Source: Zychaea mexicana | Lineage: Eukaryota; Mucoromycota; Mucoromycetes; Mucorales; Lichtheimiaceae | DNA length: 64,000 bases | NCBI RefSeq assembly: GCF_025766255.1 | Contig: NW_026516692.1 | Coordinates: 124,001-188,000 of the forward strand | Direction of reading: 5' to 3' | Shown: positions 20,959 through 33,384 of the stretch, piece after piece | Numbering within the stretch: the first letter of the stretch is position 1 | Layout of the letters: the number at the start of each line of letters is the position of its first letter | Notes under the pieces: generated by a model | What the model saw: the letters and a program-made list of their open reading frames with translations, nothing else | Told to the model about the DNA's origin: nothing | Databases searched by the model: none | Made by a program: the position numbers and the translations under genes

Positions 20959-22502
20959 TACCTGCTTACAACTTACCTGATTCTTATGACTTGCACATTG
21001 ACTTCGGTCAGTGGTCATTACATGGGCTCCCTGTTTCGACATTTATCCCAGTAAGAATGTGAAACGAAACCTTTGAAGTGACTTTTTTCCACACTATTGC
21101 ACGCTTCTGTAATTCTCTTTGATAAAGTGTCTTCCTGCAAAAACCTATGACGCTTAACTTTACTTTTTGCCACTGCCCAGAATAGTTCTATTGGGTTTAG
21201 CTCAGGAGAGTAAGTGGGAAGATACACACATTTGTATCCTCGATACTCAATATACTTCCTTATGTTTTCATGCGTATGAATGGGTGCATTATCCATGACT
21301 ATATAGTGACCTTTCATATGTGGATGCTTGTCCATTTCATCGAGAGTCATTTTTAAAAAACTGACGTAATGACCTGTTACAGTTCCTGAACTTACATATC
21401 CTTCGGCCTTTCTCTTCTTTGCAGGTCTTGGTTTTTTTACACCGACTGTAATCAAACCTGCTGCAGAGATGGCGCATAAAATGGACGTTGTGTTTGCTCT
21501 CGTAGTAGGCCTGGTAACAATAGTACGAGTACCTTTTTTGGACCAAGCTTTTGAGCATTTCATATTTATATCAAAAGCAGACTCGTCAAGAAACACGCAA
21601 TTCGTCAGGAAGTTCATGTCTGTATTTTCCCATTTGCCAACCCAATTGTACCGCTCCTCGACCTTTGCAATACTGTTTCTTTCGATAGAATGAAAGTCGG
21701 CTTTCTTCAACGAAAGATTGCATTCATTTCTCATGAAATTATAGACAGTGCTACGTGAAACTTTAAGATCATTAAATTGCTTCAACAAATGCTCAGTCAC
21801 TTCAACAACAGCAGCAGAGGGATTAGCATCAATAAAGTTGACAACAGCCGTTTTATGCTCTTCACTCAAGATACATTTACGACCAACCTGCTTACAAACC
21901 TCAAAAATACTATCAGGACACACGTTGTATAGTTTAACCCATCTCTGAGCAGTCCGGATGTGAATGCCCAACTGCTTCGCTGCAGCTGATGCGCTCCTAC
22001 ACTTCTCAATCTTAAGGTCGAAAAATCTAACCTTATCCTGGACAGTATAGCGCACATAATCGCGTTTTACGTTTGCTGCTTTCATACGAATGTCTTCATC
22101 TTTTGGCTTTTCTATCAGCATTGGGAAGCCGACGAAGGTTCATTGGATACTGCATGTTTTAAGTATTCACTATGAGTCGCAATCGCCTCAACAACAAATT
22201 CATCCTGATCAACAATGTACTCCATGGGTTCAGGGCCGCCATTCTCATCAACGACATTTCCTTGTCCGTCTTCAAATAAAAATATACTCAAGCTTAATTG
22301 TAAAAACTGGAAGAAGAAAAAAAATCACCACTCTGAAGAAAAGGTCTGCTTTTATATTTTTTCCAGTGCCAAATCATTCTCAAAAGCACACGACACGATT
22401 TCTGAACATGCGAAATTGATGTTGATCACACAACGACATCGATTTTCATTGGCTGGTGACATCATTTTTGACTGTGTGCGACATTGCTTGTTGGAAGCAC
22501 TG
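20959..22502 (-). mobile_element. Tc1-type DNA transposon, copy 3
   Basis: The 5' terminus ends at 22502 (outward GGAAGCACTG) and is followed by TA at 22503-22504, as in copies 1 and 2. The 3' part stays homologous with copy 2 to GTAAGCAGGTAAGCA and then joins the inverted repeat arm at about 20958. A 3' terminal repeat was not found. Confidence 0.8.
21018..22291 (-). pseudogene. Tc1/IS630-type transposase, copy 3
   Basis: Very close to copy 2. From MLIEKPKDEDIRM (22121) to the stop it is open and keeps all catalytic residues (VFLDESAFD, VMDNAPIH, SPELNPIELFW). Two lesions remove the normal start: the initiator ATG is TTG at 22291, and a one-base deletion near 22125 shifts the frame just before MLIEKPK. 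An internal start at 22121 would give 367 residues with the helix-turn-helix intact but lacking the acidic leader, so some activity is conceivable. It also shows that copy 2 lacked internal decay when the CACTA-like element entered it. Confidence 0.88.
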
Positions 22503-22504
22503 TA

Positions 22505-23401
22505 TAACCAAGCTCCTGGATCTACATAGACTACTACTACTACCCGTGGGCTCTCATCTTTTTTGTTTAACACCTCATTACGACTCATGCATTAGCTCTG
22601 TAAACCCTATCATCGTCCATTTGTGATGCTGGTGCTTTTTAATGGCTTGTTCATGTTTTGGTTTGGTTGTTGATGGTGATCACAATGTTTGCTCAGCATC
22701 CGCCGTAACGGATGAAGTGTCGGTGATCTTCGAATGTATCCATGCCGGATCTTTGACGATTTCAATCCATTATGCGTTAAAAAGAATCCGTTGTCACGAT
22801 TTCTTGATTGTTACTAAAGAGAGAACAATCTTCATTTTCGTAGATCATCAGGAGCTCTCGTAAGCGTCTGAACTTGCTTGTGAGTCATCTAAAGACGACA
22901 TCAGGCCGCAGCACATAATTAACTAGATATTTCAAAGATGTTCTTTATAGTATTGATGTCTCTTTGTATGTACTGATGGCATATCATCACTAAGCCTGTT
23001 GGAGGAATCGTTGTCCTAGCATGATTGTCGACTTGGAGTGACCTCTAAGATGAACCTGACGGAATAATTCTTTCATTCTGTTGTTATGGCTTTTTAAAGG
23101 AGGGTCTCCGATGGCAAGCGCTGTACAAGCAGAATCGTATCCAGGAACTAATGGATCGTGTGCTCCGGTAGAAGACGTGAAGTGCAGTAATGCACGTGGC
23201 CCGTTCATTGTAGCGGGCTTTGGAGGGAAGAGCAACTGGTTCCTGCGTGCGCCGCCCGAGGTTATATATAGTAGCCAAGGTCACGGCTATACTGTTTCCG
23301 CCCTCACTCTTTCGCTTGTGTATTTCTCTTTTCTCGGTGACTATTCCACTTCTGTTCCCTTGAAACTTTGAAACATCTCTACCGTTCCAAACCTACTGAA
23401 A
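22505..23401. other. no gene recognised; 5' region of OMA1
   Basis: Unique sequence between Tc1 copy 3 and OMA1. I see no convincing coding sequence or repeat. The last 150 bp should include the OMA1 promoter. Confidence 0.5.
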
Positions 23402-24946
23402 ATGCTCATTGCTCGAACACTACGGTCGGCAGCAATGGTGTCCTTACGATCCCCGTTGCGTCGACAACTATGTTTGAATTGTTATCGCCATCAGCAACCA
23501 CGATTACAGCCACGAATACCACCACTTGTCGTCCGGTCATTTCATGCGTCCAAACCACGACCCAGTCCACTTTTACCGCTTCCTGCAGTACTGCTGACAG
23601 CGCTCAAAACTGGAAAGCTTGTCAGCTTAGTATCGCTTTCATCCAAGACATCTCTGACGTTGCTTCCGCATACCTATCGTCGTGATCGTGGCAAGTTTGT
23701 CTTCAAGTTGTTGGCCAGTGTTCCTTTGCTCGGCATTGCTTTACTCTTAATTGTTGGTTTAGATAAGGTAAATGATGGGTTTTTCGTAGAAGAGAAAGCC
23801 AAAAAAAAAAACTGAAATGAAAAATTTCCAGGCACCCAATACATCACGGCTGCGGTTAATCTATTTGACCGAGACCGAAGCAGACGAGTACATCAATTTG
23901 GCGATCGGCCAAGTGCTTAGCAACCAAATCGGGTTGATTGCACCTCGCGACGATCCTCTCCACTTGTGGGTTGAGGAAGTAGTGGACAACATAGCCACGG
24001 TCGCTGTCGACGACGTGCGCGAACCTGTGCGACTCTATGACAGACTCGATCCGGCCAAAAGGAATTTCAATGTAGTGCTTGTACGCGACGGTACCACAGA
24101 AAATGCAATGTGCATAGGCCCCTATGTGATCATGTATGACGCGATGATCAAGCGGTTGGGGCCACACACGGATCGACTGGCGGTTATTCTTTCGCACGAA
24201 ATTGCACACTCGATGCAACGCCATTTTGTGGAACAAAACGGGCTGGAGTCTCTATTGCTCATGGTGGCAGATATCGCACGCGCAGTATTTTGGATGTTCA
24301 CTGAACCGCTTGGCCCGTGAGTACCCTTTGGAAATAAATGAATGGGATAACGATAATATAAATGACTAAAATAATCGAAAAAAAAAGTTATGTCAACCAA
24401 AAGATAGATCAGGCCGTGTCCGTGCTGATTGCAAACAGTAGCGAACGATCTTATAATCGTGTATTAGAACAAGAAGCCGACCTCATTGGACTCAAACTGC
24501 TTGCCAAGGCTGGCTACAATCCGGAAGCAGCAATCGAAGTATGGCAATCCATGGCACAACAAAGGGAGGAAATGACGGACGAGTCAGTGTATGAGGAACA
24601 ACCACGCGAAAACCTCGAAATTGCAGCGGCAGAGTATCTGGATTCCCTGATCAGCAACTGGTTTGGATCGACACATCCACCTAATGACGAACGAGTTCAG
24701 TATATGCGGGAAAATATGGAAGAGGCTATGCAGATATATGAGGAGACGCTCAAAGTAAATGGACCACCCGTTAGCTCCTGGGACTTTGGTAACGATGATG
24801 ACACGACCTTGAACAATGAAAGCGATGATGGTAGTACAACGGTCGTGGAGGTCGAGCTGAGCGAGAAACAGCGGCGGTGGTACAGGGCTGTTTTGGATTG
24901 GATATGGCCTGCTGGTGATGGTGGTCATGTACCCCAAGATGTATGA
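23402..24946 (+). CDS. OMA1: OMA1 mitochondrial inner-membrane metallopeptidase
   Basis: An M48-type zinc protease of the mitochondrial inner membrane that acts in membrane-protein quality control and stress-induced processing. Three exons fit: 23402-23767, 23832-24316 and 24388-24946, total 1410 bases, 469 residues. The N-terminus is Arg/Ser-rich with VVRSFHASKPR, a likely targeting peptide, followed by a membrane segment (LLASVPLLGIALLLIVGL, about residues 100-118). The zinc site is SHEIAHSMQRH (HExxH near residue 243), with the third ligand in LEQEADLIGLKLLAKAGY (near 310). A conserved C-terminal STHPPNDERVQYM follows, then an acidic tail. The second intron's acceptor in an A-rich run (at 24387) is the only choice that keeps frame. 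The neighbour GAPDH is downstream on the same strand. Confidence 0.95.
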
Positions 24947-25307
24947 GAAACCCTTGCGTGTATTTTCCCTTTTTCTTTTGGCTTTTGCATTCGTGTATCA
25001 ATATTGCGTAGAGCGCATTCTATCATTTAGTAAATAATAATCTGACATCTTATGGATATTTTCTCTCTCAGATATTAAATCACAGTTAGTGAAATGCATC
25101 ACAACCACGTTGTAACTATGCTTGAATGCTGCGTTGTTGATGCGGACATTGTCACGTCATGCGTTGTGCAAGTGTCATGTCACTGCAAGGGTTTCGCATG
25201 ATTTGTACATAAATACGCCATGTCTTTTTGCTGTCGTCTCTATCGCATACTTTTTCTTTTTACTGTTACTCTTTACACTCTTTCTGAGATAACACGAATA
25301 GCACGTA

Positions 25308-26495
<1,188 letters not shown>

Positions 26496-27630
26496 ACTGA
26501 GCTTTTTCCTACCAATACTCGACCTCTCTGAATATGTACATAATTGATAGAAAATAAAGCGAATTGCATTAGCAAAATGGACTCGGGCGTTTCTACTCCA
26601 TGGGAGTATACAAAGATTGTTTAACCGTTGTAATGCCCTAGATGGGAAACACCAGCGATAGCGACAGGGTTTTATAGAAAAAGCCCTGCCTTGTGAGCCA
26701 AATAGGTTACAAAGGGAAATTAACAACACAAGCTACCGGGACAAATGGTCTGAGCTGTACCCGCAAGGCAAAGAATAATACAATTGAGCATATGTAAACA
26801 CTTGGCTATCGGATACATCAAGACACTCGAAGATCATGCTTCATCACATAAAATATACTGAAAAGAAGCTATGCCCTACCGGAAGATACACATACGCAAA
26901 GCCTTTCATGAAAGTCCATGAAATAAAAGTGGTCTATACGATAATATGCTGGGTAATACATCATGTGACAGCTACTGTTATCTGTGTGTACATAATATGG
27001 TTGCGCTAGTTATCTCAACGGTACAATAGTTGTGTGTGAGCGGTTGCCGAGGTTTTTTTATTCTTGCTTTTAGCCTTACCTCTAAGACTATAACAAGATT
27101 CATGAAATAACAGAGTGGGATACTAGATTGTTGTGTTATAATCAATTGCATGGCCTCGAATTGAGGATGTAACAACCGTACTACATCCGACAGTTGGCGT
27201 TATGTATAACGTAAAAAACGTGCTTTTCTGGATCGAATATATGCCAATGAGTTTACTCCACCCGCTGATCTCGGATATGCGTTGTTGAGTAATGCTTTTT
27301 CTCTATAGCTAAAGCTGTTGCCATCGGTCGTATATGTTGCATAACTTAACAAATTAGCACATCCGACGTGTCTCTTTGATACTGACAAGGCCAAAGGCCA
27401 TGAAGCAATGGCGGTGTGAATCCTCTGTTCGTGGACCCTCGGCTACAAATACTGATGTCATGACAGCAGCAGCAGCAGCGGCCGAGGTATGATAGCCTTT
27501 TTCAGCTGGTGTTAAAAATACTGACTCGGGACCGATGATTTTTCAAAATAGCATTATGCAAGCACGCGGAGTGCGGCAATCAAACCTCCTTTCTTCTCTC
27601 GTCCTAGAGAACTGTCCGTGAAGGTTGTCA
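26496..27630. other. no gene recognised
   Basis: 3' flank of GAPDH followed by unique sequence up to the LINE. There is a short CAG-type run near 27465-27480. I see no open frame that looks coding and no RNA gene I can support. Confidence 0.5.
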
Positions 27631-27644
27631 ACTTACAGAGTATC
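27631..27644 (+). repeat. 5' target-site duplication of the LINE
   Basis: ACTTACAGAGTATC, repeated at 33371-33384 directly after the poly(A). Confidence 0.93.
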
Positions 27645-27646
27645 AC

Positions 27647-29380
27647 ATGGCTTCTTCCGCTCCCGCTCAGAACCAGCAGACCAAATTGCCCCCTGAAAAG
27701 GACGCATCCCTTGGCGCATCAATTCACGCGCCTCAACCTGGAGAACCCAGGATGACATGGGCGCATATCGTTCAAAACAAGCGCGTCTCGCTCATGCATA
27801 ATGTCGACGCCTCAGCACCTACAATGGACAACGATGGCTGGACCGTCCTGCAGTCGCAAGTATGGCGCAATGGACGCTTTACCGACTGCGTTCTCTTCGA
27901 TATTTCGACCCGCCCCGAGCCCCTACATTCAGTCCTGCAAATGGCAGCGGCTCAATTCCCAGAAAATACAGGTGCCTTTACTCATCGCGAGGGATCTCGA
28001 AGAGTTTTACTCGAGATGTGTTTTGATCTTGACATGCCTTTACAGCGGGCTTTGAATTCGGGACTCGTTTTCGAAAAAGACAAAACACGCATTCGTGCCA
28101 TCCGAGCTCTACCAACTGATGCCGACACTAAACGCCTTCGCCTCACGCATCTTCCTCCAGTACGATCTCACCTCTTATGTGAGGGTTTAAAAGAAAGCCT
28201 TGCGCCTTACGGGCGGGTAATCGACTGTGGAGCCTTCCGTGAGCCCACCACCAACCTCTTCATGGGTAACGGCTATGCCGTCATCGACTGCACCAACCAT
28301 CCGGAAGATGAACCTTTCGCCACTCTCCCCCATATCATCGCATGGAAAGGAGAATATAAATATGGATTCTACGCTACCTGGCATAAGATGCCTCAACATT
28401 GTACCTGGTGTCACCAACCTGGCCATCATCGCAGCGACTGCACCGAATACAAAATGAATCTAATGTGCTACAACTGCCGCCACGTGGGACATATAGCACG
28501 TGAATGCCCGCGCCGCATGACCGCCAATAATAATGAGGATACGAACAAGAGACGTAAAACATCAACAGGGAAGCAGCTGGTAACGACTACGGGGACAAAG
28601 GCATCCTCTACCGGCAAAGGCAAGGGTAACCGATCTTCAATGAAGAAAACCGCCACTTCCTCCCAGCAACAACCGCAAAGACATGGCTCTGAAACCAACA
28701 GTAACACCGAGGTTAGCAACAACGATGCCGGCGCCATAAAGACCGACGATGAACAGCAAGTTGACGTCGCTACCAGCAGCGCATCAGACGACGACGACGA
28801 GAGACGACTTAATGACGACGATAGCACCATCAACGACAGCGCATCACATGACGACGGGAAGGATAAGGACGATCATGCATCGCACGACGATGAGAAGGAT
28901 AAGGACGACCATGCATCGCACGACGACGGGAAGGATACGGACGACATTGCATCACACGAAGAAGGAAAGGATACGGAGGACCACGGGCCAACTACAGAGG
29001 AGCAACATCACCAAGATGAGAATGACACTTTGGATTCACAACAGATCAGTTCAGTTCTGTCCAACATTATCTCTACCATCGAGGAGGACACTACGATGGT
29101 CGACGCCACTGCTGTTAGCGAAGACGTCGATTTCGATCTTCAAGACCTTCCTATGACAGAGGCAGCTCGGAAGTCTCTTCGTACTATGTCAGAAGCCAAG
29201 AAATTGCGAATCCAAAAAGCACTACTCGTTCAAGCAGCTAAATTGCCCGGTGTGTCGGCCCTGACCAGCCACAGTGCTTACGGTCGTATTCGCAAACCGT
29301 CAGCAAAAGCTCTAGATAACATCGCCAGTGGGCAAAAGCCAGCTGGGCGAGGTAACTCCACCAACGTTAAACATCAATGA
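27647..29380 (+). CDS. LINE ORF1, nucleic-acid-binding protein
   Basis: 577 residues. ORF1 proteins coat the LINE RNA and act as chaperones in the ribonucleoprotein. Two CCHC zinc knuckles are visible: CTWCHQPGHHRSDC (about residues 252-265) and CYNCRHVGHIAREC (about 275-288), both CX2CX4HX4C. The preceding 200 residues include a globular region (RLRLTHLPPVRSHLLCEGLK) that may be an RNA-recognition fold. After the knuckles comes a basic Ser/Thr-rich stretch, and then about four tandem acidic repeats of the form SHDDGKDKDDHA (about residues 400-450). A Lys/Ala-rich C-terminus follows. The TGA stop (29378-29380) overlaps the ATG of ORF2, which suggests termination-reinitiation. The first ATG is used because it is two bases from the element's 5' end. 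Confidence 0.92.
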   Translation: MASSAPAQNQQTKLPPEKDASLGASIHAPQPGEPRMTWAHIVQNKRVSLMHNVDASAPTMDNDGWTVLQSQVWRNGRFTDCVLFDISTRPEPLHSVLQMAAAQFPENTGAFTHREGSRRVLLEMCFDLDMPLQRALNSGLVFEKDKTRIRAIRALPTDADTKRLRLTHLPPVRSHLLCEGLKESLAPYGRVIDCGAFREPTTNLFMGNGYAVIDCTNHPEDEPFATLPHIIAWKGEYKYGFYATWHKMPQHCTWCHQPGHHRSDCTEYKMNLMCYNCRHVGHIARECPRRMTANNNEDTNKRRKTSTGKQLVTTTGTKASSTGKGKGNRSSMKKTATSSQQQPQRHGSETNSNTEVSNNDAGAIKTDDEQQVDVATSSASDDDDERRLNDDDSTINDSASHDDGKDKDDHASHDDEKDKDDHASHDDGKDTDDIASHEEGKDTEDHGPTTEEQHHQDENDTLDSQQISSVLSNIISTIEEDTTMVDATAVSEDVDFDLQDLPMTEAARKSLRTMSEAKKLRIQKALLVQAAKLPGVSALTSHSAYGRIRKPSAKALDNIASGQKPAGRGNSTNVKHQ

Positions 29381-32300
29381 ATAGGAATTTTAATCTAAAA
29401 TTCCTATCACTCAACTGCAACGGTCTTGCCAAGATCAGCCGACCGTCTGCACGCCAATCACTCATCCGCCACTTGCGGACCACACACCAACCTCACCTTG
29501 CGGCTATTCAAGAAAGTCATGCTGACCGCCTTGCTGATCCACAAACCTTACACCACGAATTCTACGCCCACAATAGTCTATGGACCCAACACGTCGGACT
29601 AGTCTCTTTATCTACTGCTATCAACCTTGAACAACTCGCCATCACACCAGACGAACGCGCTCTGCTCGTCAAAATTACACATTCCTCCGACGTTTTCGAA
29701 CCTTTCTTCGTCTTGGTTCTTTATGCACCTGCCGACACTGCCATATCTCGTCGCAATTTCTACCGCTCTCTCCTCGAATCACCAGTACTTCAGCTACGCG
29801 ACTCTGAATTTTGCACCAAGCTTATCATTGCTGGTGATTTCAACTACGACATTACCCGCGCACACTATACGCGCGAAGCACCATTCGAATGGCACGCCCT
29901 TTTGGATGAATCATTTTCCGACTGTATCACCAATCGTGACGAATGCTTGCCATTCCCGACCTTTAGGCGTGGCGCGACCACTCATTCTACGATTGACTAC
30001 ATTTATGCTGGCTCGCAATTCCGTGGGTCCACTCAAGACTCGACTGTATCCTACGTGAACCCTGCTTGGACCGATCATGCCGTACTTTCAACCACTTTCC
30101 GACTATCCTCCCCCACACATGGGAAAGGATATTGGCGGGGTAACCCATCTGTCACCTTCCACAAAGCTTTTCGTCAATCTCTTGCCAAAACTCTCACCAC
30201 ATTGCATCCGCATCTTGCAGCTTTGCCCACTACCCAAGACAAATGGGAACACCTCAAGTCAGTGGTGACACGTCATATGCAAAATTACAGCCGTAACCAC
30301 ACACGTTGGCGCCAAAAACAACTGTGCGCCTTACAGTCAAAACGAAATCGCTTCTTGCGACATCAACCTTCTCCCGCACTGCGTGCACAAATCCTACCGC
30401 CTTTGGAAAAACAAATTTCTGCGCTGCAACAGGAAGAGACTGACATCGCTGCCCTGCGCGCTGGCCAACGATGGCGCGAACACGGTGAAACGTCGGCGGG
30501 TTACCTGAAGCGCACTATTCGCCAACGCCAGGATGACCGTACGATCCACCAACTGCAACACCCCACCACGGGCACCATTTACACTGATATCAACGGTATG
30601 CAAGATGCTGCCACATCTTTCTATGAGCAACTATACACCCCAACAGACGTCTCAGATGCATCAATACAACACCTGTTGGATAACATTCCTACGGACGTGC
30701 ATCTGACAAGTGACGACCATACAATCCTCACTGAGGATTTTGACATTGAAGACCTACGTTTGGCAGCCAAGCGTGCACCGAAGCAAAGCAGTCCAGGCCC
30801 AGATGGTTTGCCCTATGCTGTTTGGTATCTTGTTTTTCATCACCCTCTGTATGCAACGCTTGTCTGCGATGTGTACAATGACGCTTGCCAACATGCCCGG
30901 TATCCGCCCTCTTGGCAGGAAACTTGTGTCACCCTCCTGCCCAAAAAAGGCGACCTGTCTTCTCTTCGCAACTGGCGTCCTATTTCCCTTATCAACTGCG
31001 ACGCCAAAATCTTCACTCGTCTGCTCAACGCCCGTGTTATTCAAGTTGCTCAACCATTGATAACACCTTTCCAAACTGGTTTCCTCCCTGGTCGTTTCAT
31101 CGCCGATAACGGGATTTTAGTCCGGATGATGATGGATCAAGCGTCAGGACGGGACAACGATACCAACCTTGCTTTGCTATTGGACAACGAGAAAGCATAT
31201 GACCTCATCGCGCCAGAATACCTCTCTCGTGTTTTGGAGCGTTTTGGCTTTCCCTCCGCAACCATCGACAGTATTCGTTTACTTTTCTTTCGCACCAACA
31301 TTCATATCAACGTCAACGGTCACATCAGCTCACCTTTCCAACAAAAAAGAGGCCTGCGCCAAGGTGACCCGCTCTCGCCAATATTGTTCAACCTAGCGAT
31401 CGAACCACTACTACGCTCCGTGCTGGAGGATGAGGTTTTCTGTGGGGTTGACATTGCTCCTAGCAACCCTGGCGTCCATTTTCCTGCTCCACCTCCACCG
31501 CTCAAAATTTTGGCTTACGCGGACGATGTATGTGTCTTCCTAAGTCAAGATACTGACTTGGAGCGCCTACATCACCACCTTCACCACTATCAGCTGGCCT
31601 CCAATGCTCGTCTCAATGTGCATAAGACTCAAGCCGTATCTTTGTCCGGCAGGCCCCAACCGGAATGGAACCAAACACTCGCTCGCTATGGCTATCCAGC
31701 ATGCCATGATCGATCGCATCCTGAAGCCGCCGTTTATTTGGGCTTCCCGTTAGCGACCTCAACAGCACAGCATCGTCTCTTCATGGATCGTCTTCTTATC
31801 AGTATACGCACGAGTTGTCAACTACATCAACAACGCCAGCTGTCAGTGCGGGGGCGCGCCACCATCCTCAACACATTGTTACTTTCTCGCTTATGGTATG
31901 TTTTGCGGTTGACTGGTGCACCTGCTGCGTCATTTTGGACCAAACTACAGACCATCATCTCCGGCTTCCTCTCTCACCGCATGTTTCCTCGCATTGCCCT
32001 CTCTCGCCAGCTACTACCAAGAGACCAAGGGGGTCTACAGATCCTTGATCCACGCACACAACAACACGCTCTTCAATTACGCTGGATTCAGCCACTGATC
32101 AATTACCCAAACGGTGCTGCATCGTGTTCCCTGGTGGTCCCCTACATTGCTCACCATCTGCTGAGCATTGGATCAGAACTACCTGACCACCGTTTGCTGC
32201 TCGCATTCCCGGAAACACGCCCTCGTTCCCTACAACAACAACCTTCAGCAATCGCATCACTTATTCTTGCTTCAATCGATCGACTCCAACTAGCACCATC

Positions 32301-33225
32301 ATCCATTTATATCCCACCAGCGCTTGTACTCTGTTTGCCTAGTCGCGCAATATGGGACCCCGGTGACAATGCCGAAGTCAAAGACCTGCTCCGTTCGCCA
32401 AGCCTCAAGAAACTGAAGGTATCGGATCTGTACGTCTTTGATGCTACTCCTGGTTTATTACGACGACGTCTGCCACAGGACGGCCCCATTCGCCACCCAC
32501 GTGTCACTCGCCGGTTTTTCGAGGCCATGCAGCATGGCCGCATCATACTGAAATACTTCTTCAGTCGCCTTTGCCTACCTGCATCCCACCCGTTGGCCCA
32601 ACATAACGGACAGCTCGGCACCACGGATGGTGACGTGATGCGTCCCCTTTTCACAGATCATCTCACGGATCAAGGACTCACCACCCGTAGTTTTCGTCGT
32701 CTTTGTTTGAACAATACTTGTGCAACACCACACCACCCGACACTCAATGCTAGTCGTTGGCGTCAATTTTGGCATAGTACGATGCACCATTCAGCCCGCA
32801 ATGTCTGGTATCGCGCACTTCACAACACGCTTCCCACTGCCAGCCGTCTCCACAGTATTGTACCAGACTTCATGCCAAGCCCGCAATGCCAATTATGTTT
32901 AGGTTTCGTTGATACAACTCGTCATTTTCTCGTTGATTGCCCACTTCGGTGGGCCGTATGGAAGGAAGTCTGGGGCTTGGTTTTTTATGCTGAGCCTGAT
33001 CCCACTCTCCTCCTCAACTTCATCATCAACCTGGACTGGCCCGTTGCCCCTGCGTCCACCACACAACTACGGACCATGGTCGTCCAATCCGTCCTTTTGG
33101 CATGCTGGCGTGTCTACTGGAGCTGGATCTTCGACCGCGTCCCTTATACTCACTCAACTGTGGTCTCACTGGCACTGAAGCTGCTTGCCCAGCTTCGCCA
33201 CCCCAAGATCACTGCCATAGACTAA
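29377..33225 (+). CDS. LINE ORF2, endonuclease and reverse transcriptase
   Basis: 1282 residues, the enzyme for target-primed reverse transcription. The N-terminal APE-like endonuclease (residues 1-230) has LSLNCNGLAK, AIQESHAD, IIAGDFNYD and ending TDHAVLS. The reverse transcriptase (about 460-760) shows KQSSPGPDGLPYAVWY, a LLLDNEKAYDLI block, KRGLRQGDPLSPILFNLA and the catalytic YADDVCVFL near residue 715. The C-terminal region carries a Cys/His motif CQLCLGFVDTTRHFLVDC near residue 1168. No RNase H signature was recognised. There are no frameshifts or stops. The ATG overlaps the stop of ORF1 as ATGA. Confidence 0.96.
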   Translation: MNRNFNLKFLSLNCNGLAKISRPSARQSLIRHLRTTHQPHLAAIQESHADRLADPQTLHHEFYAHNSLWTQHVGLVSLSTAINLEQLAITPDERALLVKITHSSDVFEPFFVLVLYAPADTAISRRNFYRSLLESPVLQLRDSEFCTKLIIAGDFNYDITRAHYTREAPFEWHALLDESFSDCITNRDECLPFPTFRRGATTHSTIDYIYAGSQFRGSTQDSTVSYVNPAWTDHAVLSTTFRLSSPTHGKGYWRGNPSVTFHKAFRQSLAKTLTTLHPHLAALPTTQDKWEHLKSVVTRHMQNYSRNHTRWRQKQLCALQSKRNRFLRHQPSPALRAQILPPLEKQISALQQEETDIAALRAGQRWREHGETSAGYLKRTIRQRQDDRTIHQLQHPTTGTIYTDINGMQDAATSFYEQLYTPTDVSDASIQHLLDNIPTDVHLTSDDHTILTEDFDIEDLRLAAKRAPKQSSPGPDGLPYAVWYLVFHHPLYATLVCDVYNDACQHARYPPSWQETCVTLLPKKGDLSSLRNWRPISLINCDAKIFTRLLNARVIQVAQPLITPFQTGFLPGRFIADNGILVRMMMDQASGRDNDTNLALLLDNEKAYDLIAPEYLSRVLERFGFPSATIDSIRLLFFRTNIHINVNGHISSPFQQKRGLRQGDPLSPILFNLAIEPLLRSVLEDEVFCGVDIAPSNPGVHFPAPPPPLKILAYADDVCVFLSQDTDLERLHHHLHHYQLASNARLNVHKTQAVSLSGRPQPEWNQTLARYGYPACHDRSHPEAAVYLGFPLATSTAQHRLFMDRLLISIRTSCQLHQQRQLSVRGRATILNTLLLSRLWYVLRLTGAPAASFWTKLQTIISGFLSHRMFPRIALSRQLLPRDQGGLQILDPRTQQHALQLRWIQPLINYPNGAASCSLVVPYIAHHLLSIGSELPDHRLLLAFPETRPRSLQQQPSAIASLILASIDRLQLAPSSIYIPPALVLCLPSRAIWDPGDNAEVKDLLRSPSLKKLKVSDLYVFDATPGLLRRRLPQDGPIRHPRVTRRFFEAMQHGRIILKYFFSRLCLPASHPLAQHNGQLGTTDGDVMRPLFTDHLTDQGLTTRSFRRLCLNNTCATPHHPTLNASRWRQFWHSTMHHSARNVWYRALHNTLPTASRLHSIVPDFMPSPQCQLCLGFVDTTRHFLVDCPLRWAVWKEVWGLVFYAEPDPTLLLNFIINLDWPVAPASTTQLRTMVVQSVLLACWRVYWSWIFDRVPYTHSTVVSLALKLLAQLRHPKITAID

Positions 33226-33354
33226 TAAGTCCATTGTCACCCCTCTCCGCCCTCTTTTATTATTTTGTATATTCCTCTTTTTCTCTTATCTCCAACACAC
33301 CTCTGCTTTGTACGTGTGACTTGGATTAATAAATTTTGGCCTACCGGCTCATAC

Positions 33355-33384
33355 AAAAAAAAAAAAAAAAACTTACAGAGTATC
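33355..33384 (+). repeat. LINE poly(A) and 3' target-site duplication
   Basis: Sixteen A residues (33355-33370) followed by ACTTACAGAGTATC (33371-33384), which repeats the 5' flank. Confidence 0.93.

Larger units (their letters stand above)
27645..33370 (+). mobile_element. complete LINE retrotransposon
   Basis: The 5726-bp element has two intact open frames, a 3' untranslated region of about 130 bp and a 16-base poly(A) (33355-33370). It is flanked by a perfect 14-bp target-site duplication. The first ORF starts only two bases inside the element. Perfect flanks and open frames mean a recent insertion and probable coding competence. An L1-like two-ORF layout with zinc knuckles and an APE-type endonuclease matches the LINE type found in Mucoromycotina (for example the centromere-associated Grem-LINE1 of Mucor); membership of that family is inference. 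Confidence 0.95.

Noticed and set aside
22990..23371. Gene upstream of OMA1
   Set aside because: Overlapping open frames exist on both strands but none has a motif, intron support or codon bias beyond its surroundings.
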